From: Coprococcus aceti
Lineage (GTDB): Bacteria; Bacillota; Clostridia; Lachnospirales; Lachnospiraceae
Assembly: GCF_025567285.1 (NCBI RefSeq)
Contig: NZ_JAOQJT010000008.1
Location: 1-64,000, forward strand
DNA length: 64,000 nucleotides
Direction: 5' to 3'
The notes beneath the pieces are model-generated. The model was not told where the DNA came from and did not search any database. It worked only from the letters and a program-made list of their open reading frames with translations. A program made the translations under genes and the position numbers. Below, in pieces: positions 36,094-45,648 of this stretch. Every line of letters begins with the position of its first letter. Position 1 is the first letter of the stretch.

Positions 36094-38136
36094 ATGGAAA
36101 ATATGGATAAGAGAAAATTCAGGAATGGAATGATAATCTATCTGTTGATCCTGATAGTTGCTTTCATCCTCATAAACAGATGGATGCAGAGCGACAAGAT
36201 TGAAGTGACCACCACTTACAGTTACACAGATCTGACAGAGGATTTGGATGATGGCAAGATATTGGCATTGTCGATACAGCCAAATGCAGAGATTCCTACG
36301 GCGGTAGTTCAGGTGCAGTTCACCAACGGAAAGACTCTTGCATTTTATTCCACAGATGTCAATGATGTCGTGAAGATTTATAACGACTATCAGGCAAGTG
36401 TGGACAAGTATAATGCGACCGTAAGCTCGGATGACGATAAGAAGGTCGTTGCCAGATGCAGCCTGAACGATGTGGAGAAGACGAGCATATGGAGTGTGAT
36501 AATTCCGTATGCCCTTGTCATGATCGTCATGTTCTTTGTCATGCTGCTGTTCGTGAGATCATCACAGGGCGGTGGAGGCCAGATGATGAACTTTGGCAAG
36601 AGCAGGGCGAAAATGACAGAGCCTGATGAGAAAGAGAAGGAAGATAAGAAAAATAATAAGAAGAAAATAACATTTGACGATGTTGCCGGTCTCAGTGAGG
36701 AGAAAGAGGATCTCGAAGAGATAGTGTGCTTCCTCAAGAACCCGGGCAGATTCATCAAGGTCGGTGCACGTATACCGAAGGGAGTTCTTCTTGTCGGCCC
36801 TCCTGGAACAGGTAAGACACTCATGGCAAAGGCCATAGCAGGAGAGGCGGGGGTTCCGTTCTTCAGTATTTCAGGATCAGACTTCGTGGAGATGTTCGTC
36901 GGTGTCGGTGCAGCGAGAGTGAGAGATCTTTTTGCACAGGCAAAGAAGAACGCACCATGTATCGTATTTATAGATGAGATCGATGCCGTTGCCAGACAGA
37001 GAGGTACAGGACTTGGCGGTGGACATGACGAGCGTGAGCAGACTCTGAACCAGCTCCTTGTAGAGATGGATGGATTCGGAGCGAATGAGGGAATCATAGT
37101 TCTTGCAGCTACCAACCGTGTGGACATACTGGATAAAGCTATCCTCCGTCCGGGACGTTTTGACAGAAAGATATCTGTCAATCCTCCTGATATCAAGGGC
37201 AGAGAGGAAATCCTCAAGCTTCATGTTGCGAACAAGCCTCTGGCAGAAGATGTTGATCTCAACGAGATCTCCAGAACAACAGCCGGATTTTCGGGAGCTG
37301 ATCTTGAGAACCTGATGAATGAGGCTGCGATCTCTGCTGCGAAGGCCGGCAGGGAATATATCAATAAGGAAGATGTCGACAAATCATATATCAAGGTTGG
37401 AGTCGGTGGTGAGAAGAGGAGCCATGTGATCTCCGAGGAGGATCGTAAAATCACGGCATATCACGAGTCGGGACATGCGATACTGTTCCATCTCCTTCCA
37501 TATGTTGGCCCGGTGCATATTGTGTCTATCATACCTACAGGTACCGGAGCCGGAGGATATACCATGCCGCTTCCACAGGGTGATCAGGAATATCTTACTA
37601 AAGCGCATTTGCTCAACGAGATAAAAGTTAGCATGGGCGGAAGAATTGCAGAGAAGATCATATTTGGCAATTTTACCACGGGTGCTTCACAGGATATCAA
37701 GATGGCCAGCGGTTATGCAAGATCCATGGTTACGAAGTATGGAATGTCCGAAAATCTTGGATTTATCAACTATGAGAGCGATGATCAGGAGGAGGTATTC
37801 CTCGGGAAAAATCTTGGACATACCAAGCCATACAGCGAAAAGATAGCCGCCGCCATAGATGAGGAGGTTAAGCAGATCGTTGACGAGTGTTACAGGGAGG
37901 CTTATGAGATTCTGGAGCAGAATGTGGATGTTCTTCACAAGTCTGCAAAGCTTCTTCTTGAGAAGGAGAGAATAACAGGAGCTGAGTTTGAAGCACTGTT
38001 CGATAGAGACGATGCTAAGGATGCAGATGCAGATGTTCAGAGCAACGGTGCAGAGCAGAGTACAGCAGAGAATGTAAATGCAGCAGATAATGCTGTTGCA
38101 GAGCAGAAAGCTGAGACTCAGACAGACAAACAGTAA
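36094..38136 (+). CDS. ftsH: ATP-dependent zinc metalloprotease FtsH
   Basis: Membrane-anchored AAA+ protease that degrades unassembled membrane proteins and regulators. 680 residues: two membrane segments (about 13-31 and 131-153) flanking an extracytoplasmic domain, Walker A GPPGTGKT (about residue 235), Walker B CIVFIDEID, the second region of homology, and the zinc site HESGH (about residue 457). The C-terminal tail, rich in Ala, Asp and Gln, is longer and more acidic than usual. It follows hpt in the classic order. Confidence 0.97.
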   Translation: MENMDKRKFRNGMIIYLLILIVAFILINRWMQSDKIEVTTTYSYTDLTEDLDDGKILALSIQPNAEIPTAVVQVQFTNGKTLAFYSTDVNDVVKIYNDYQASVDKYNATVSSDDDKKVVARCSLNDVEKTSIWSVIIPYALVMIVMFFVMLLFVRSSQGGGGQMMNFGKSRAKMTEPDEKEKEDKKNNKKKITFDDVAGLSEEKEDLEEIVCFLKNPGRFIKVGARIPKGVLLVGPPGTGKTLMAKAIAGEAGVPFFSISGSDFVEMFVGVGAARVRDLFAQAKKNAPCIVFIDEIDAVARQRGTGLGGGHDEREQTLNQLLVEMDGFGANEGIIVLAATNRVDILDKAILRPGRFDRKISVNPPDIKGREEILKLHVANKPLAEDVDLNEISRTTAGFSGADLENLMNEAAISAAKAGREYINKEDVDKSYIKVGVGGEKRSHVISEEDRKITAYHESGHAILFHLLPYVGPVHIVSIIPTGTGAGGYTMPLPQGDQEYLTKAHLLNEIKVSMGGRIAEKIIFGNFTTGASQDIKMASGYARSMVTKYGMSENLGFINYESDDQEEVFLGKNLGHTKPYSEKIAAAIDEEVKQIVDECYREAYEILEQNVDVLHKSAKLLLEKERITGAEFEALFDRDDAKDADADVQSNGAEQSTAENVNAADNAVAEQKAETQTDKQ

Positions 38137-38154
38137 TATATAAAGACAATACAG

Positions 38155-38179
38155 ATGCCCGCAGTTTTCTTGCGGGCAT
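38155..38179 (+). terminator. Hairpin after ftsH
   Basis: ATGCCCGCA - GTTTTCT - TGCGGGCAT is a perfect 9-bp stem, but only a short T run follows. It is probably a terminator of moderate strength. Confidence 0.6.
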
Positions 38180-38219
38180 TTGGCTTATGTTGGATATATG
38201 ACGGAAGGGAGAACAAGGG

Positions 38220-39569
38220 ATGAAGATAATAAAGAGAGGGATAAATGCGGTGATACCGTTCCTGCTGGCAAATGTATATCTGCTGGCAAGGTGTCCGGAG
38301 TGGAATATACCACTCATGCCGCTTATAGTTGTGGTGCTCATAGCCGGATATGTACTGCTTACCGTTATGCCATTTCTCGGACTGAAAAATATCCAGTCGA
38401 GTGGGATCAGAAGGTGTCAGAGGGGATGCGAGAATCTGTATTCTTTCCTGGCGGCAACGGTCATGTCTGTGGCTGTGCTGATACTAATGTTGGTGCATGT
38501 GATAGATGCCAGGGCATGGACGTGGAAGAACTGGGTTCTGTACATACTCACGGCGGTGGCTGTGCTGGCGGTCACATTCTGGGTTGGAATAATAAGGATA
38601 TATGTGTCATCCAGGCAGCTCGGTATCAAATGGAGAGTGATCGGTATACTGTGCGGTTGGATTCCGGTGGTACATCTGATAGTCCTTGGCAAGCTGATAA
38701 GTCTGGCATCAGGTGAGACGGTTCTGGAGAACGAGAAGATTATAAAGGATAAGGCAAGACAGGCTGACCGGGTCTGCGCCACCAGATATCCAATACTCAT
38801 GGTACACGGAGTGTTCTTCAGGGATTTCAGGTATCTGAATTACTGGGGAAGGATCCCTGCGGCACTTGAGGCGAATGGTGCGACCATATTCTACGGAAAC
38901 CATCAGTCCGCCGCATCTGTGGCTGACTCCGGACGGGAGATAGCTGACAGGATACAGCAGATATTGAAGGAAACAGGATGCGGGAAGGTGAATATCATAG
39001 CCCATTCCAAGGGAGGCCTTGACAGCAGATATGCCATATCGAAGCTCGGTATGGCTCCTTATGTAGCATCACTCACAACGATTAACACTCCGCATAGGGG
39101 ATGCGAATTTGCGGATTATCTTCTGGGCAAGATACCGGAGAAACAGCAGCAGACCGTGGCAAATGCCTACAATTCTGCACTCAAGAAGCTGGGTGACACA
39201 AACCCGGACTTCATAGCTGCGGTGACGGATCTCACGGCATCAGCGTGTGAAAACCTGAACAGAGAGCTCCCTGATCCACAGGGCGTATACATACAGAGCA
39301 CGGGTTCATGTATGAAGAAGCCTTCAGGTGGACGCTTCCCGCTCAACACCACCAACGCATTCGTAAAGCAGTTTGATGGTGAGAACGATGGACTTGTCGG
39401 ATATGAATCTTTCAAATGGGGCTCAAACTTCATATATCTGAAGCCTCAGGGCAGGCGTGGAATCTCCCACGGAGACGTGATAGACCTGAACAGGGAAAAT
39501 ATAGATACATTTGATGTGAGGGAATTTTATGTGGAGCTTGTGAGTGACCTGAAGAGACGCGGTTTTTAG
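38220..39569 (+). CDS. Multi-TM protein with lipase-like alpha/beta-hydrolase domain
   Basis: 449 residues. The first 165 contain about five membrane segments. The rest resembles bacterial triacylglycerol lipases: YPILMVHGVFFRDFRYLNYW (oxyanion region), the nucleophile elbow IIAHSKGGLDSRYA, a INTPHRGCEFADYL loop, and NDGLVGYESFKWG near the acid residue. Which side of the membrane the domain faces and what ester it cleaves cannot be read from sequence. A lipid substrate is inferred from family and membrane location. It is preceded by GAAGGGAG and follows the ftsH hairpin. Confidence 0.8.
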   Translation: MKIIKRGINAVIPFLLANVYLLARCPEWNIPLMPLIVVVLIAGYVLLTVMPFLGLKNIQSSGIRRCQRGCENLYSFLAATVMSVAVLILMLVHVIDARAWTWKNWVLYILTAVAVLAVTFWVGIIRIYVSSRQLGIKWRVIGILCGWIPVVHLIVLGKLISLASGETVLENEKIIKDKARQADRVCATRYPILMVHGVFFRDFRYLNYWGRIPAALEANGATIFYGNHQSAASVADSGREIADRIQQILKETGCGKVNIIAHSKGGLDSRYAISKLGMAPYVASLTTINTPHRGCEFADYLLGKIPEKQQQTVANAYNSALKKLGDTNPDFIAAVTDLTASACENLNRELPDPQGVYIQSTGSCMKKPSGGRFPLNTTNAFVKQFDGENDGLVGYESFKWGSNFIYLKPQGRRGISHGDVIDLNRENIDTFDVREFYVELVSDLKRRGF

Positions 39570-39964
39570 AAAATGCCCGGTGTTTTGTCTAATGTGAACA
39601 ATAAAAAGTAAAAATCAGGTAATATTCAGGAAATGTATTGTGATATTGCACAATGACATTTGCCAAATAAAAAAATGTTTGGGCAGACTTTTGACGGGAT
39701 TTGTATATAATAATACTTGTAACCCCCAATACATTATATAGTTTTGGCTACACCCCATAAAAGTAACAAAATACCTTCTCCAAAAGAGACAGTCGTTCGG
39801 TGACTGTCTCTTTTACTTTTGGTGAAAACAGAAATTGGGCAGGATGGTCTGATATGAGGCGATTCCTGCTGTATATTTGCAGCTAATATATGTTTTATCT
39901 TGTTGCCTAATCTCCCGAAAAGTATTAATATAAAAAAGAGTATGTGCAAGGGAGATTTTATTGT
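39570..39964. ncRNA. Intergenic region with a possible promoter-terminator unit (candidate small RNA)
   Basis: In this 395-base gap, TTGACG at 39691-39696 followed by the AT-rich TATAATAATACT makes a plausible promoter, although the best -10 gives a short 14-15-base spacer. About 65-70 bases later a perfect 13-bp hairpin, AAAAGAGACAGTC - GTTCGGT - GACTGTCTCTTTT (39782-39814), makes a strong terminator in both directions. A transcript of roughly 95 bases would result. Alternatively it is simply the terminator of the lipase gene. The remaining sequence up to the GH13 start shows no clear signal. Confidence 0.35.
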
Positions 39965-42058
39965 ATGGTGGAAAAGAAGACCAATGGGCAGAAGATACAT
40001 GATTATGTATATAATGTAAAGCCCATACTAAATAAAGGCGGACTGTTTGCGGACGGAAGCAAATATTATGTCAGCCCACAGGAGCCGGATGTGGATCAGG
40101 ATGTGAATGTCAGATTCAGGACTACAGCCGATAATGTGGATGAAGTGTTCCTTATATATAATGAAGAAAAGATACAGATGACAAAGGAAAGCTCCAACAG
40201 AATATTTGACTTTTATACCGCAACGATACCTGGAGGTCTGCCATTCATAAGATATCATTTTGAGATACATTCGGGAAGGGTCACATGCTTTTATGACAAG
40301 CTGGGACCTACGAAGCAGAACGACAGAGAGTACGACTTTGAGATATGTCCGGGATTCAAGGTGCCGGAGTGGGCAAAGGGTGCGGTATTTTATCAGATAT
40401 TTGTGGACAGGTTCTGCAACGGGGATACTTCCAATGATGTGCTGGATAACGAGTACGCATATATAGGTACCGGTTCAGTTCAGGTAAAGGACTGGAATCA
40501 GAGGCCGAGCACCATGGATGTGGGACGTTTCTATGGCGGAGATCTCCAGGGTGTCAAGGATAAGCTTGATTATCTGCAGGATCTGGGAGTGGATGTAATA
40601 TATCTGAACCCTATATTCGTATCACCATCCAACCATAAGTATGATATACAGGATTACGACTACGTTGATCCCCACTATGGAAGAATAGTTGACGATGAGG
40701 GTGACTGCCTTCCGGGCGGATGCCTTGAGAACAAGCAGTCGTCGAGATATATCAACAGAGTTACAAATAAAAAGAATCTTGAGGCCAGCAATCAGCTCTT
40801 TGCCGAGCTGGTTGAGGAGATACACAAGCGTGGCATGAAGGTCATCCTGGATGGCGTGTTCAACCACTGTGGTTCATTCAACAAATGGATGGACAGGGAG
40901 TGTATATACGAGAATCAGGAGGGCTACGAGAAGGGTGCGTTTGTATCGAAGGACAGCCCTTACAACACTTTCTTCAAGTTTTACAATGACAATGCATGGC
41001 CGTACAATACAACATATGATGGCTGGTGGGGACATGACACTCTTCCAAAGCTCAACTATGAGGACTCGCCGAAGCTGGTTGAGTACATCATGAAGATAGC
41101 GAGAAAATGGGTGTCACCTCCATACAATGCGGATGGATGGAGACTTGACGTGGCGGCGGATCTGGGCCATTCACCTGAGTACAACCACCAGTTCTGGCGT
41201 GAGTTCAGGAGAAATGTAAAGGAGGCCAACCCAAATGCCATCATTCTGGCGGAGCACTATGGTGATCCGAAGAGCTGGCTGAAGGGCGACCAGTGGGATA
41301 CAGTCATGAACTACGATGCGTTCATGGAGCCTATCACATGGTTTCTCTGCGGTGTTGAGAAGCACAGCGATGAGTTCCGCGGAGACCTTCTGGGTAATTA
41401 CGATGCGTTCAAGGGTGCGATGAACTACCATATGTCCAGATTCCTGAGACCATCGATAGACGTGTCCATGAATGAGCTGTCCAACCACGACCATTCCAGA
41501 TTCCTCACGAGAACCAACAGAAAGGTCGGACGACTTCACACCATGGGAGCGGATGCCGCCGATCAGGGCGTGGACAAGGGTATATTCAGACAGGCTGTCG
41601 TATTCCAGATGACGTGGCCGGGAGCTCCTACCATATACTATGGAGATGAGGCTGGTGTGTGCGGATGGACAGATCCTGATAATAGAAGGACTTATCCGTG
41701 GGGCCACGAGGACAAGGAGCTTATACAGTTCCACAAGGATATGATAAGAATACACAAGTCCTACGAGGCACTTAAGTCTGGCTCTGTATTATATCTCCAC
41801 GGCGGACACAAGATACTCTGCTATGGAAGATTTACTGACAACAAGCAGGTGGTAGTCATCATGAACACCAACTATGAGGATGTGGATTTGAAGCTTCATA
41901 TCCGTCAGATCGGAGTGTACAACCACTCGATCCTCAGAAGAGTCATGCTGACAAATGAAGAGGGGTACACGCTGGAGCCACAGGATTTCATGGTGGAGCA
42001 CAACGTACTCACGATCAAGGCTCAAAAGATGAGTGCGATGGTGCTTGTTCGTGCCTGA
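39965..42058 (+). CDS. GH13 alpha-glucan hydrolase (neopullulanase/cyclomaltodextrinase type)
   Basis: 697 residues, no signal peptide, so cytoplasmic. The N-terminal 120 residues form a beta-sandwich like those of neopullulanases. The catalytic barrel shows all four GH13 regions: DGVFNHCG, GWRLDVAADLGH (nucleophile Asp395), ILAEHYGD (acid/base Glu430) and SNHDHSR (Asp509). A C-terminal beta domain follows. It likely breaks down imported maltodextrins or cyclodextrins. The ATG at 39965 is ten bases after AAGGGAG; a GTG seven codons upstream is less likely. Confidence 0.92.
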   Translation: MVEKKTNGQKIHDYVYNVKPILNKGGLFADGSKYYVSPQEPDVDQDVNVRFRTTADNVDEVFLIYNEEKIQMTKESSNRIFDFYTATIPGGLPFIRYHFEIHSGRVTCFYDKLGPTKQNDREYDFEICPGFKVPEWAKGAVFYQIFVDRFCNGDTSNDVLDNEYAYIGTGSVQVKDWNQRPSTMDVGRFYGGDLQGVKDKLDYLQDLGVDVIYLNPIFVSPSNHKYDIQDYDYVDPHYGRIVDDEGDCLPGGCLENKQSSRYINRVTNKKNLEASNQLFAELVEEIHKRGMKVILDGVFNHCGSFNKWMDRECIYENQEGYEKGAFVSKDSPYNTFFKFYNDNAWPYNTTYDGWWGHDTLPKLNYEDSPKLVEYIMKIARKWVSPPYNADGWRLDVAADLGHSPEYNHQFWREFRRNVKEANPNAIILAEHYGDPKSWLKGDQWDTVMNYDAFMEPITWFLCGVEKHSDEFRGDLLGNYDAFKGAMNYHMSRFLRPSIDVSMNELSNHDHSRFLTRTNRKVGRLHTMGADAADQGVDKGIFRQAVVFQMTWPGAPTIYYGDEAGVCGWTDPDNRRTYPWGHEDKELIQFHKDMIRIHKSYEALKSGSVLYLHGGHKILCYGRFTDNKQVVVIMNTNYEDVDLKLHIRQIGVYNHSILRRVMLTNEEGYTLEPQDFMVEHNVLTIKAQKMSAMVLVRA

Positions 42059-42411
42059 TGGCCGGAAGACAAAGATATACAAGACAAAGATATATGACAT
42101 AAAAATATAAAAAAGTTCCTTTGGACGAATGATGTTATTGAAAGAATCATTTGCCGGGGAGCTTTTTTATTTGCAAGAGTAATGCTTGCACAGAAAATGG
42201 ATTGAAAATGGAATTGCTTGCCCGTGTTATCGTCTAAATCTGCGGCGAGCCGAATTCTATGTTTGTCCATGACTTTGTAACGATCCAAGAAACACCATCC
42301 AAGAAACACAATTTAGAAAACAGATAGATTAAACTACAGGTTGGGTGAAAAATATAGGGAGATAGGGTATATTGGACAAAATAGTATTGTAAAGAAGGAG
42401 GCAGATAGAAT
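42059..42411. terminator. Intergenic region with imperfect terminator
   Basis: A broken stem between about 42113 and 42170 (AAGTTCC ... GAATGAT / AATCATT ... GGGAGCTT, then TTTTTT) probably ends the GH13 transcript. Just before it lies a small direct repeat, GACAAAGATATA, twice. The remaining 240 bases upstream of the RNA-repair gene are AT-rich with no clear promoter. Confidence 0.5.
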
Positions 42412-44628
42412 ATGAGAGTATTGCTTTTGCTTAGGGGATCTGCCGGTTGTGGCAAATCTACATGGATCGAGCAGAATGGATTAAAACCATACACACTTTC
42501 AGCGGACGACATCAGACTGCTTTGTCAGAGTCCGGTGCTGCAGGTGGATGGTACGAGAGGAATCAGTCAGAACAATGATGGTACGGTGTGGAAGACATTG
42601 TTCAGCCTTCTTGAGATCCGCATGCAGAAGGGCGAATTTACGGTGATAGATGCCACGAATTCCAAGACTTCGGAGATGAACAGATATAAGAATATGTGTG
42701 AGACGTACAGATACAGAATGTATTGTGTAGATTTTACAGATATACCTATAGAAGAGGTGAAGAGAAGAAATGCCGGGAGGGAGGAGTTCAAGAGGGTATC
42801 AGATGACGTTATTGACAAGATGTACTCCCGCTTTGCCACACAAAAGATCCCTTCGGGAATCACGGTCATAAAGCCGGACGAGCTTGACAGCATCTGGATG
42901 AAGAAGAGGGATTTCTCCCAGTATAAGAGGATCCATCACATCGGGGACGTTCACGGATGCTATACAGCGCTGATGAAGTATCTGGATGACAATGGCGGTA
43001 TAAAGGATGATGAGTTCTATATATTTACAGGTGATTATATCGACAGAGGCGTGGAGAATGCGGAGGTTGTAAATTTCCTGATATCTATCATGGACAGGAA
43101 GAATGTTCTCATGCTTGAGGGCAATCACGAGAGATGGCTGTGGCTGTGGGCAAATGACTGCACCGGCAGGTCAAAGGAGTTTGAGCTTGTGACAAGACCA
43201 ATCCTCGATGCTTCCGGAATCGACAAGAAGGAGGTGCGGAAGCTTTACAGAAGGTTTGGACAGTGTGCTTACTATAGCTACGGTGATAATGTATATCTGG
43301 TGACCCATGCGGGACTCAGTGTGATTCCCGACAATCTCACATTTGTGGCAACTGATCAGATGATACATGGAGTCGGAGCTTACAATGATTTCGAGAAGAT
43401 CGCAGAGACATTCTACGGGAAGATGCCGGCGAATTACTATCAGATCCATGGACACAGGAACACCAAGCTGCTCCCGGTGCGGGTGAATGACAGAGTGTTC
43501 AACCTTGAGGGCAGAGTCGAGTATGGCGGGGAACTCAGATGCGTTCGGGTGGATGCTGATGGAATCCATGAGGTGGAGATCCACAATGATGTGTTCAAGG
43601 CACCTGAGATACAGGAGGAACAGACCGTTACCACAAGCTCTGTTGCAGATGTGATCATCTCCTTGCGGGGGAACAGGTACATACAGGAGAAGACATTTGG
43701 CAATATTTCGTCATTCAACTTCACGAGCAAGGCATTCAATGACAGGGTGTGGGATGAGCAGACCACAAAAGCAAGGGGCTTGTACATTGACACATTCAAG
43801 GGAAGAGTCGCAGCGAGGGCGTATGACAAGTTCTTTAATATCAATGAGCGCCCTGAGACAAAGTTTGATATGCTGCAGAATAAGCTGCAGTTTCTGGTGA
43901 CCGCCTATGTCAAGGAGAACGGTTTCCTGGGACTCGTGAGCTACGATGAGTACAACGACGATCTGTTGATAGCGAGCAAATCCACCATAGAGGGACCATT
44001 CGCCGGCTGGCTGAAGGATATGATATATGAGAAGGTGACACCGGAGAATATAGAGAATATGAAGCGGTTTGCGAAGGACAACAATGTGACATTTGTATTT
44101 GAGTGTGTTGATATGAAGCATGATCCTCACATCATAGAATACCCGGAGAGCAATTTGTATCTGCTTGATATAGTTTACAACCAGATAAACTATGCAAAGT
44201 ACGATTATGATGCGATGTGTGATACAGCCCACCGGTTCGGCCTGACACCAAAGAAGAAGGCTTGCGAGCTTGCAACCTGGCAGGAGTTCTATGACTGGTA
44301 TTATGATATCCTTGAGGATGATTACGAGTATAACGGCAGAGTCATAGAGGGGTTTGTCATCGAGGACAGCGCCGGATATATGACAAAGCTCAAGCTTGCA
44401 TACTACAATTTCTGGAAGTTTATGAGGACAATATCCCATGAGGCTATCAGAAACGGATATATCAAGAAGACATCGGCACTCACCACCCCTCTTGCAAATG
44501 AGTACTATGCGTGGGTGAGAAAGCTTCACGATACAGAGGATCCCGCAAATGTTCCGAGGGATATATGCACGCTTAGAAGATGGTTTTATAATGACATGAA
44601 GCAGGCGGAAGGCGATAGCCTGATATAG
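42412..44628 (+). CDS. RNA repair enzyme: polynucleotide kinase / phosphatase / RNA ligase
   Basis: 738 residues in three parts. Residues 1-165 are a P-loop kinase (GSAGCGKST at 9-17, IDATNS), expected to phosphorylate 5'-OH RNA ends. Residues 170-395 are a calcineurin-like phosphatase with IGDVHGCY, GDYIDRG, EGNHERW, THAG and HGHRN, for removing 2',3' phosphates. Residues 415-738 are a nucleotidyltransferase RNA ligase: motif I KARG at 453-456 (AMP-binding Lys453), YDKFFNINE, motif III FECVD, motif IV EGFVI, motif V KLK at 659-661. The ligase looks like T4 Rnl1/Trl1 rather than the ligase domain of bacterial Pnkp, and no hen1 gene is nearby. AAGGAGG precedes the ATG. All key residues seem intact, so it is probably a complete RNA break-healing enzyme. 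Confidence 0.9.
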   Translation: MRVLLLLRGSAGCGKSTWIEQNGLKPYTLSADDIRLLCQSPVLQVDGTRGISQNNDGTVWKTLFSLLEIRMQKGEFTVIDATNSKTSEMNRYKNMCETYRYRMYCVDFTDIPIEEVKRRNAGREEFKRVSDDVIDKMYSRFATQKIPSGITVIKPDELDSIWMKKRDFSQYKRIHHIGDVHGCYTALMKYLDDNGGIKDDEFYIFTGDYIDRGVENAEVVNFLISIMDRKNVLMLEGNHERWLWLWANDCTGRSKEFELVTRPILDASGIDKKEVRKLYRRFGQCAYYSYGDNVYLVTHAGLSVIPDNLTFVATDQMIHGVGAYNDFEKIAETFYGKMPANYYQIHGHRNTKLLPVRVNDRVFNLEGRVEYGGELRCVRVDADGIHEVEIHNDVFKAPEIQEEQTVTTSSVADVIISLRGNRYIQEKTFGNISSFNFTSKAFNDRVWDEQTTKARGLYIDTFKGRVAARAYDKFFNINERPETKFDMLQNKLQFLVTAYVKENGFLGLVSYDEYNDDLLIASKSTIEGPFAGWLKDMIYEKVTPENIENMKRFAKDNNVTFVFECVDMKHDPHIIEYPESNLYLLDIVYNQINYAKYDYDAMCDTAHRFGLTPKKKACELATWQEFYDWYYDILEDDYEYNGRVIEGFVIEDSAGYMTKLKLAYYNFWKFMRTISHEAIRNGYIKKTSALTTPLANEYYAWVRKLHDTEDPANVPRDICTLRRWFYNDMKQAEGDSLI

Positions 44629-44680
44629 GTGATCATAAGAGATAACACGGTGAATGTTTGACGGGTTATGTTATATCATG

Positions 44681-44717
44681 GCAGCAGCCAGACATAGAAA
44701 ATTATCCAGGCTGCTGC
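44681..44717 (+). terminator. Hairpin after the RNA repair gene
   Basis: GCAGCAGCC and GGCTGCTGC form a perfect 9-bp stem with a 19-base loop, followed by ATATATTT rather than a full T run. It is a weak or partial terminator. Confidence 0.45.
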
Positions 44718-44762
44718 ATATATTTACATGGTACGCTGAGTAGGAATGAGAGGTGATATTGT

Positions 44763-45314
44763 ATGATATTTTATACGTCAGATCTTCATTTTGGACATGC
44801 AAATGCTATAAAATTTGATGAGAGACCATTTACAGATGTGGATGATATGGCTGATGGAATGATACATAACTGGAACAGCAGGGTAGGAAAGAATGATACA
44901 GTGTATATTCTCGGGGATTTCTGCTTTAAATTGAAAGATCCGGAGCCGATCCTTGCAAGACTTAAAGGACACAAGCGCCTCATCCTTGGCAATCACGATC
45001 AGGTAATAATGGGAAGTGAGAAGCTGCAGTCCTACTTCGACGATATACAGAAGATGGACTATGTGAGCGACAGAGGTAAGCTGATAGTTATGTGTCACTT
45101 TCCGATAGCTGAGTGGAATAAGAAGAAAAGCGGGGCATACCATTTCTATGGACATATCCACAAGAGCAGTCCTGAAGTGTACAGCTTCATGACCGGCCAG
45201 GGACGTGCTTACAATGTAGGCTGCATGATCAACAACTACATGCCGTGCACCGCTGACGAGATCATCCGAAATAACGAGATATATCAAGCCAGATTACAGT
45301 CAGAGGCTAAATGA
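44763..45314 (+). CDS. Metallophosphoesterase (calcineurin-like)
   Basis: 183 residues with the metal-binding motifs TSDLHFGHANA, ILGDFCFK, LILGNHDQ, CHFPIAEW and HFYGHIHKSS. This is a small stand-alone phosphoesterase close to those found next to phage or repair genes. It follows the RNA repair enzyme by about 130 bases on the same strand, so a shared role is possible, but the hairpin between them leaves this open. GAGGTGAT precedes the ATG. Confidence 0.9.
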   Translation: MIFYTSDLHFGHANAIKFDERPFTDVDDMADGMIHNWNSRVGKNDTVYILGDFCFKLKDPEPILARLKGHKRLILGNHDQVIMGSEKLQSYFDDIQKMDYVSDRGKLIVMCHFPIAEWNKKKSGAYHFYGHIHKSSPEVYSFMTGQGRAYNVGCMINNYMPCTADEIIRNNEIYQARLQSEAK

Positions 45315-45526
45315 TAAGAGGTATAAGGACGTATGTATATGTAACTGGCAACCTGTATTTTCAAGTTTTGTAATTCCACATGCTTCCAATAACTGCCGGA
45401 AGTAAAATCAGAATGCATCATGCAGCGAAAACATAGAAGTAAACGGAAAAGAAGGAATAAGGAGGAATTGTATAATTATGAAAATATTAAATGACATATA
45501 GTGTAATTTAATGCTATAAAAAACCA
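45315..45526 (+). other. Gap with a 7-codon micro-ORF behind a strong ribosome binding site
   Basis: AAGGAGG at 45459-45465 precedes ATG at 45478, which opens MKILNDI and then a stop at 45499-45501. This could be the start of a gene deleted downstream, since the palindrome follows within 30 bases. It could also be a leader peptide or chance. No other coding sequence is visible in this gap. Confidence 0.3.
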
Positions 45527-45648
45527 GCCCATAGGTGTTAACGAAAAAGTAGATTACCTCCGGGAAAGCATAATAAAAAGCCTACACCACCGTGTAGGCT
45601 TTTTGCGCTTTCCCGGATGGGCACAATCCCTCGTCAGCACCTATGGGC
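45527..45648. repeat. Nested palindrome, three perfect stems
   Basis: Outer arms GCCCATAGGTG (45527-45537) and CACCTATGGGC (45638-45648). Middle arms TCCGGGAAAGC (45559-45569) and GCTTTCCCGGA (45607-45617). Inner hairpin AAAAAGCCTACAC - CACC - GTGTAGGCTTTTT (45575-45604). The inner stem alone would end transcription from both sides, between the convergent phosphoesterase and TetR genes. The two outer perfect arms go beyond what a terminator needs. Confidence 0.75.

Noticed and set aside
36390..37217. 275-codon open frame on the minus strand within ftsH
   Set aside because: Antisense to the conserved AAA domain of ftsH; Ser/Pro-rich composition typical of shadows.
38180..38716. 178-codon + strand frame overlapping the lipase-like gene
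   Set aside because: Cys/Gly-rich translation without domains; the other frame carries clear membrane segments and the lipase motifs.
43711..44529. 272-codon open frame on the minus strand
   Set aside because: Antisense to the ligase domain of the RNA repair gene, which has all its motifs on the + strand.
42412..45314. Pnkp-Hen1 RNA repair operon
   Set aside because: No methyltransferase (hen1) gene is adjacent, and the ligase motifs look Rnl1/Trl1-like instead.
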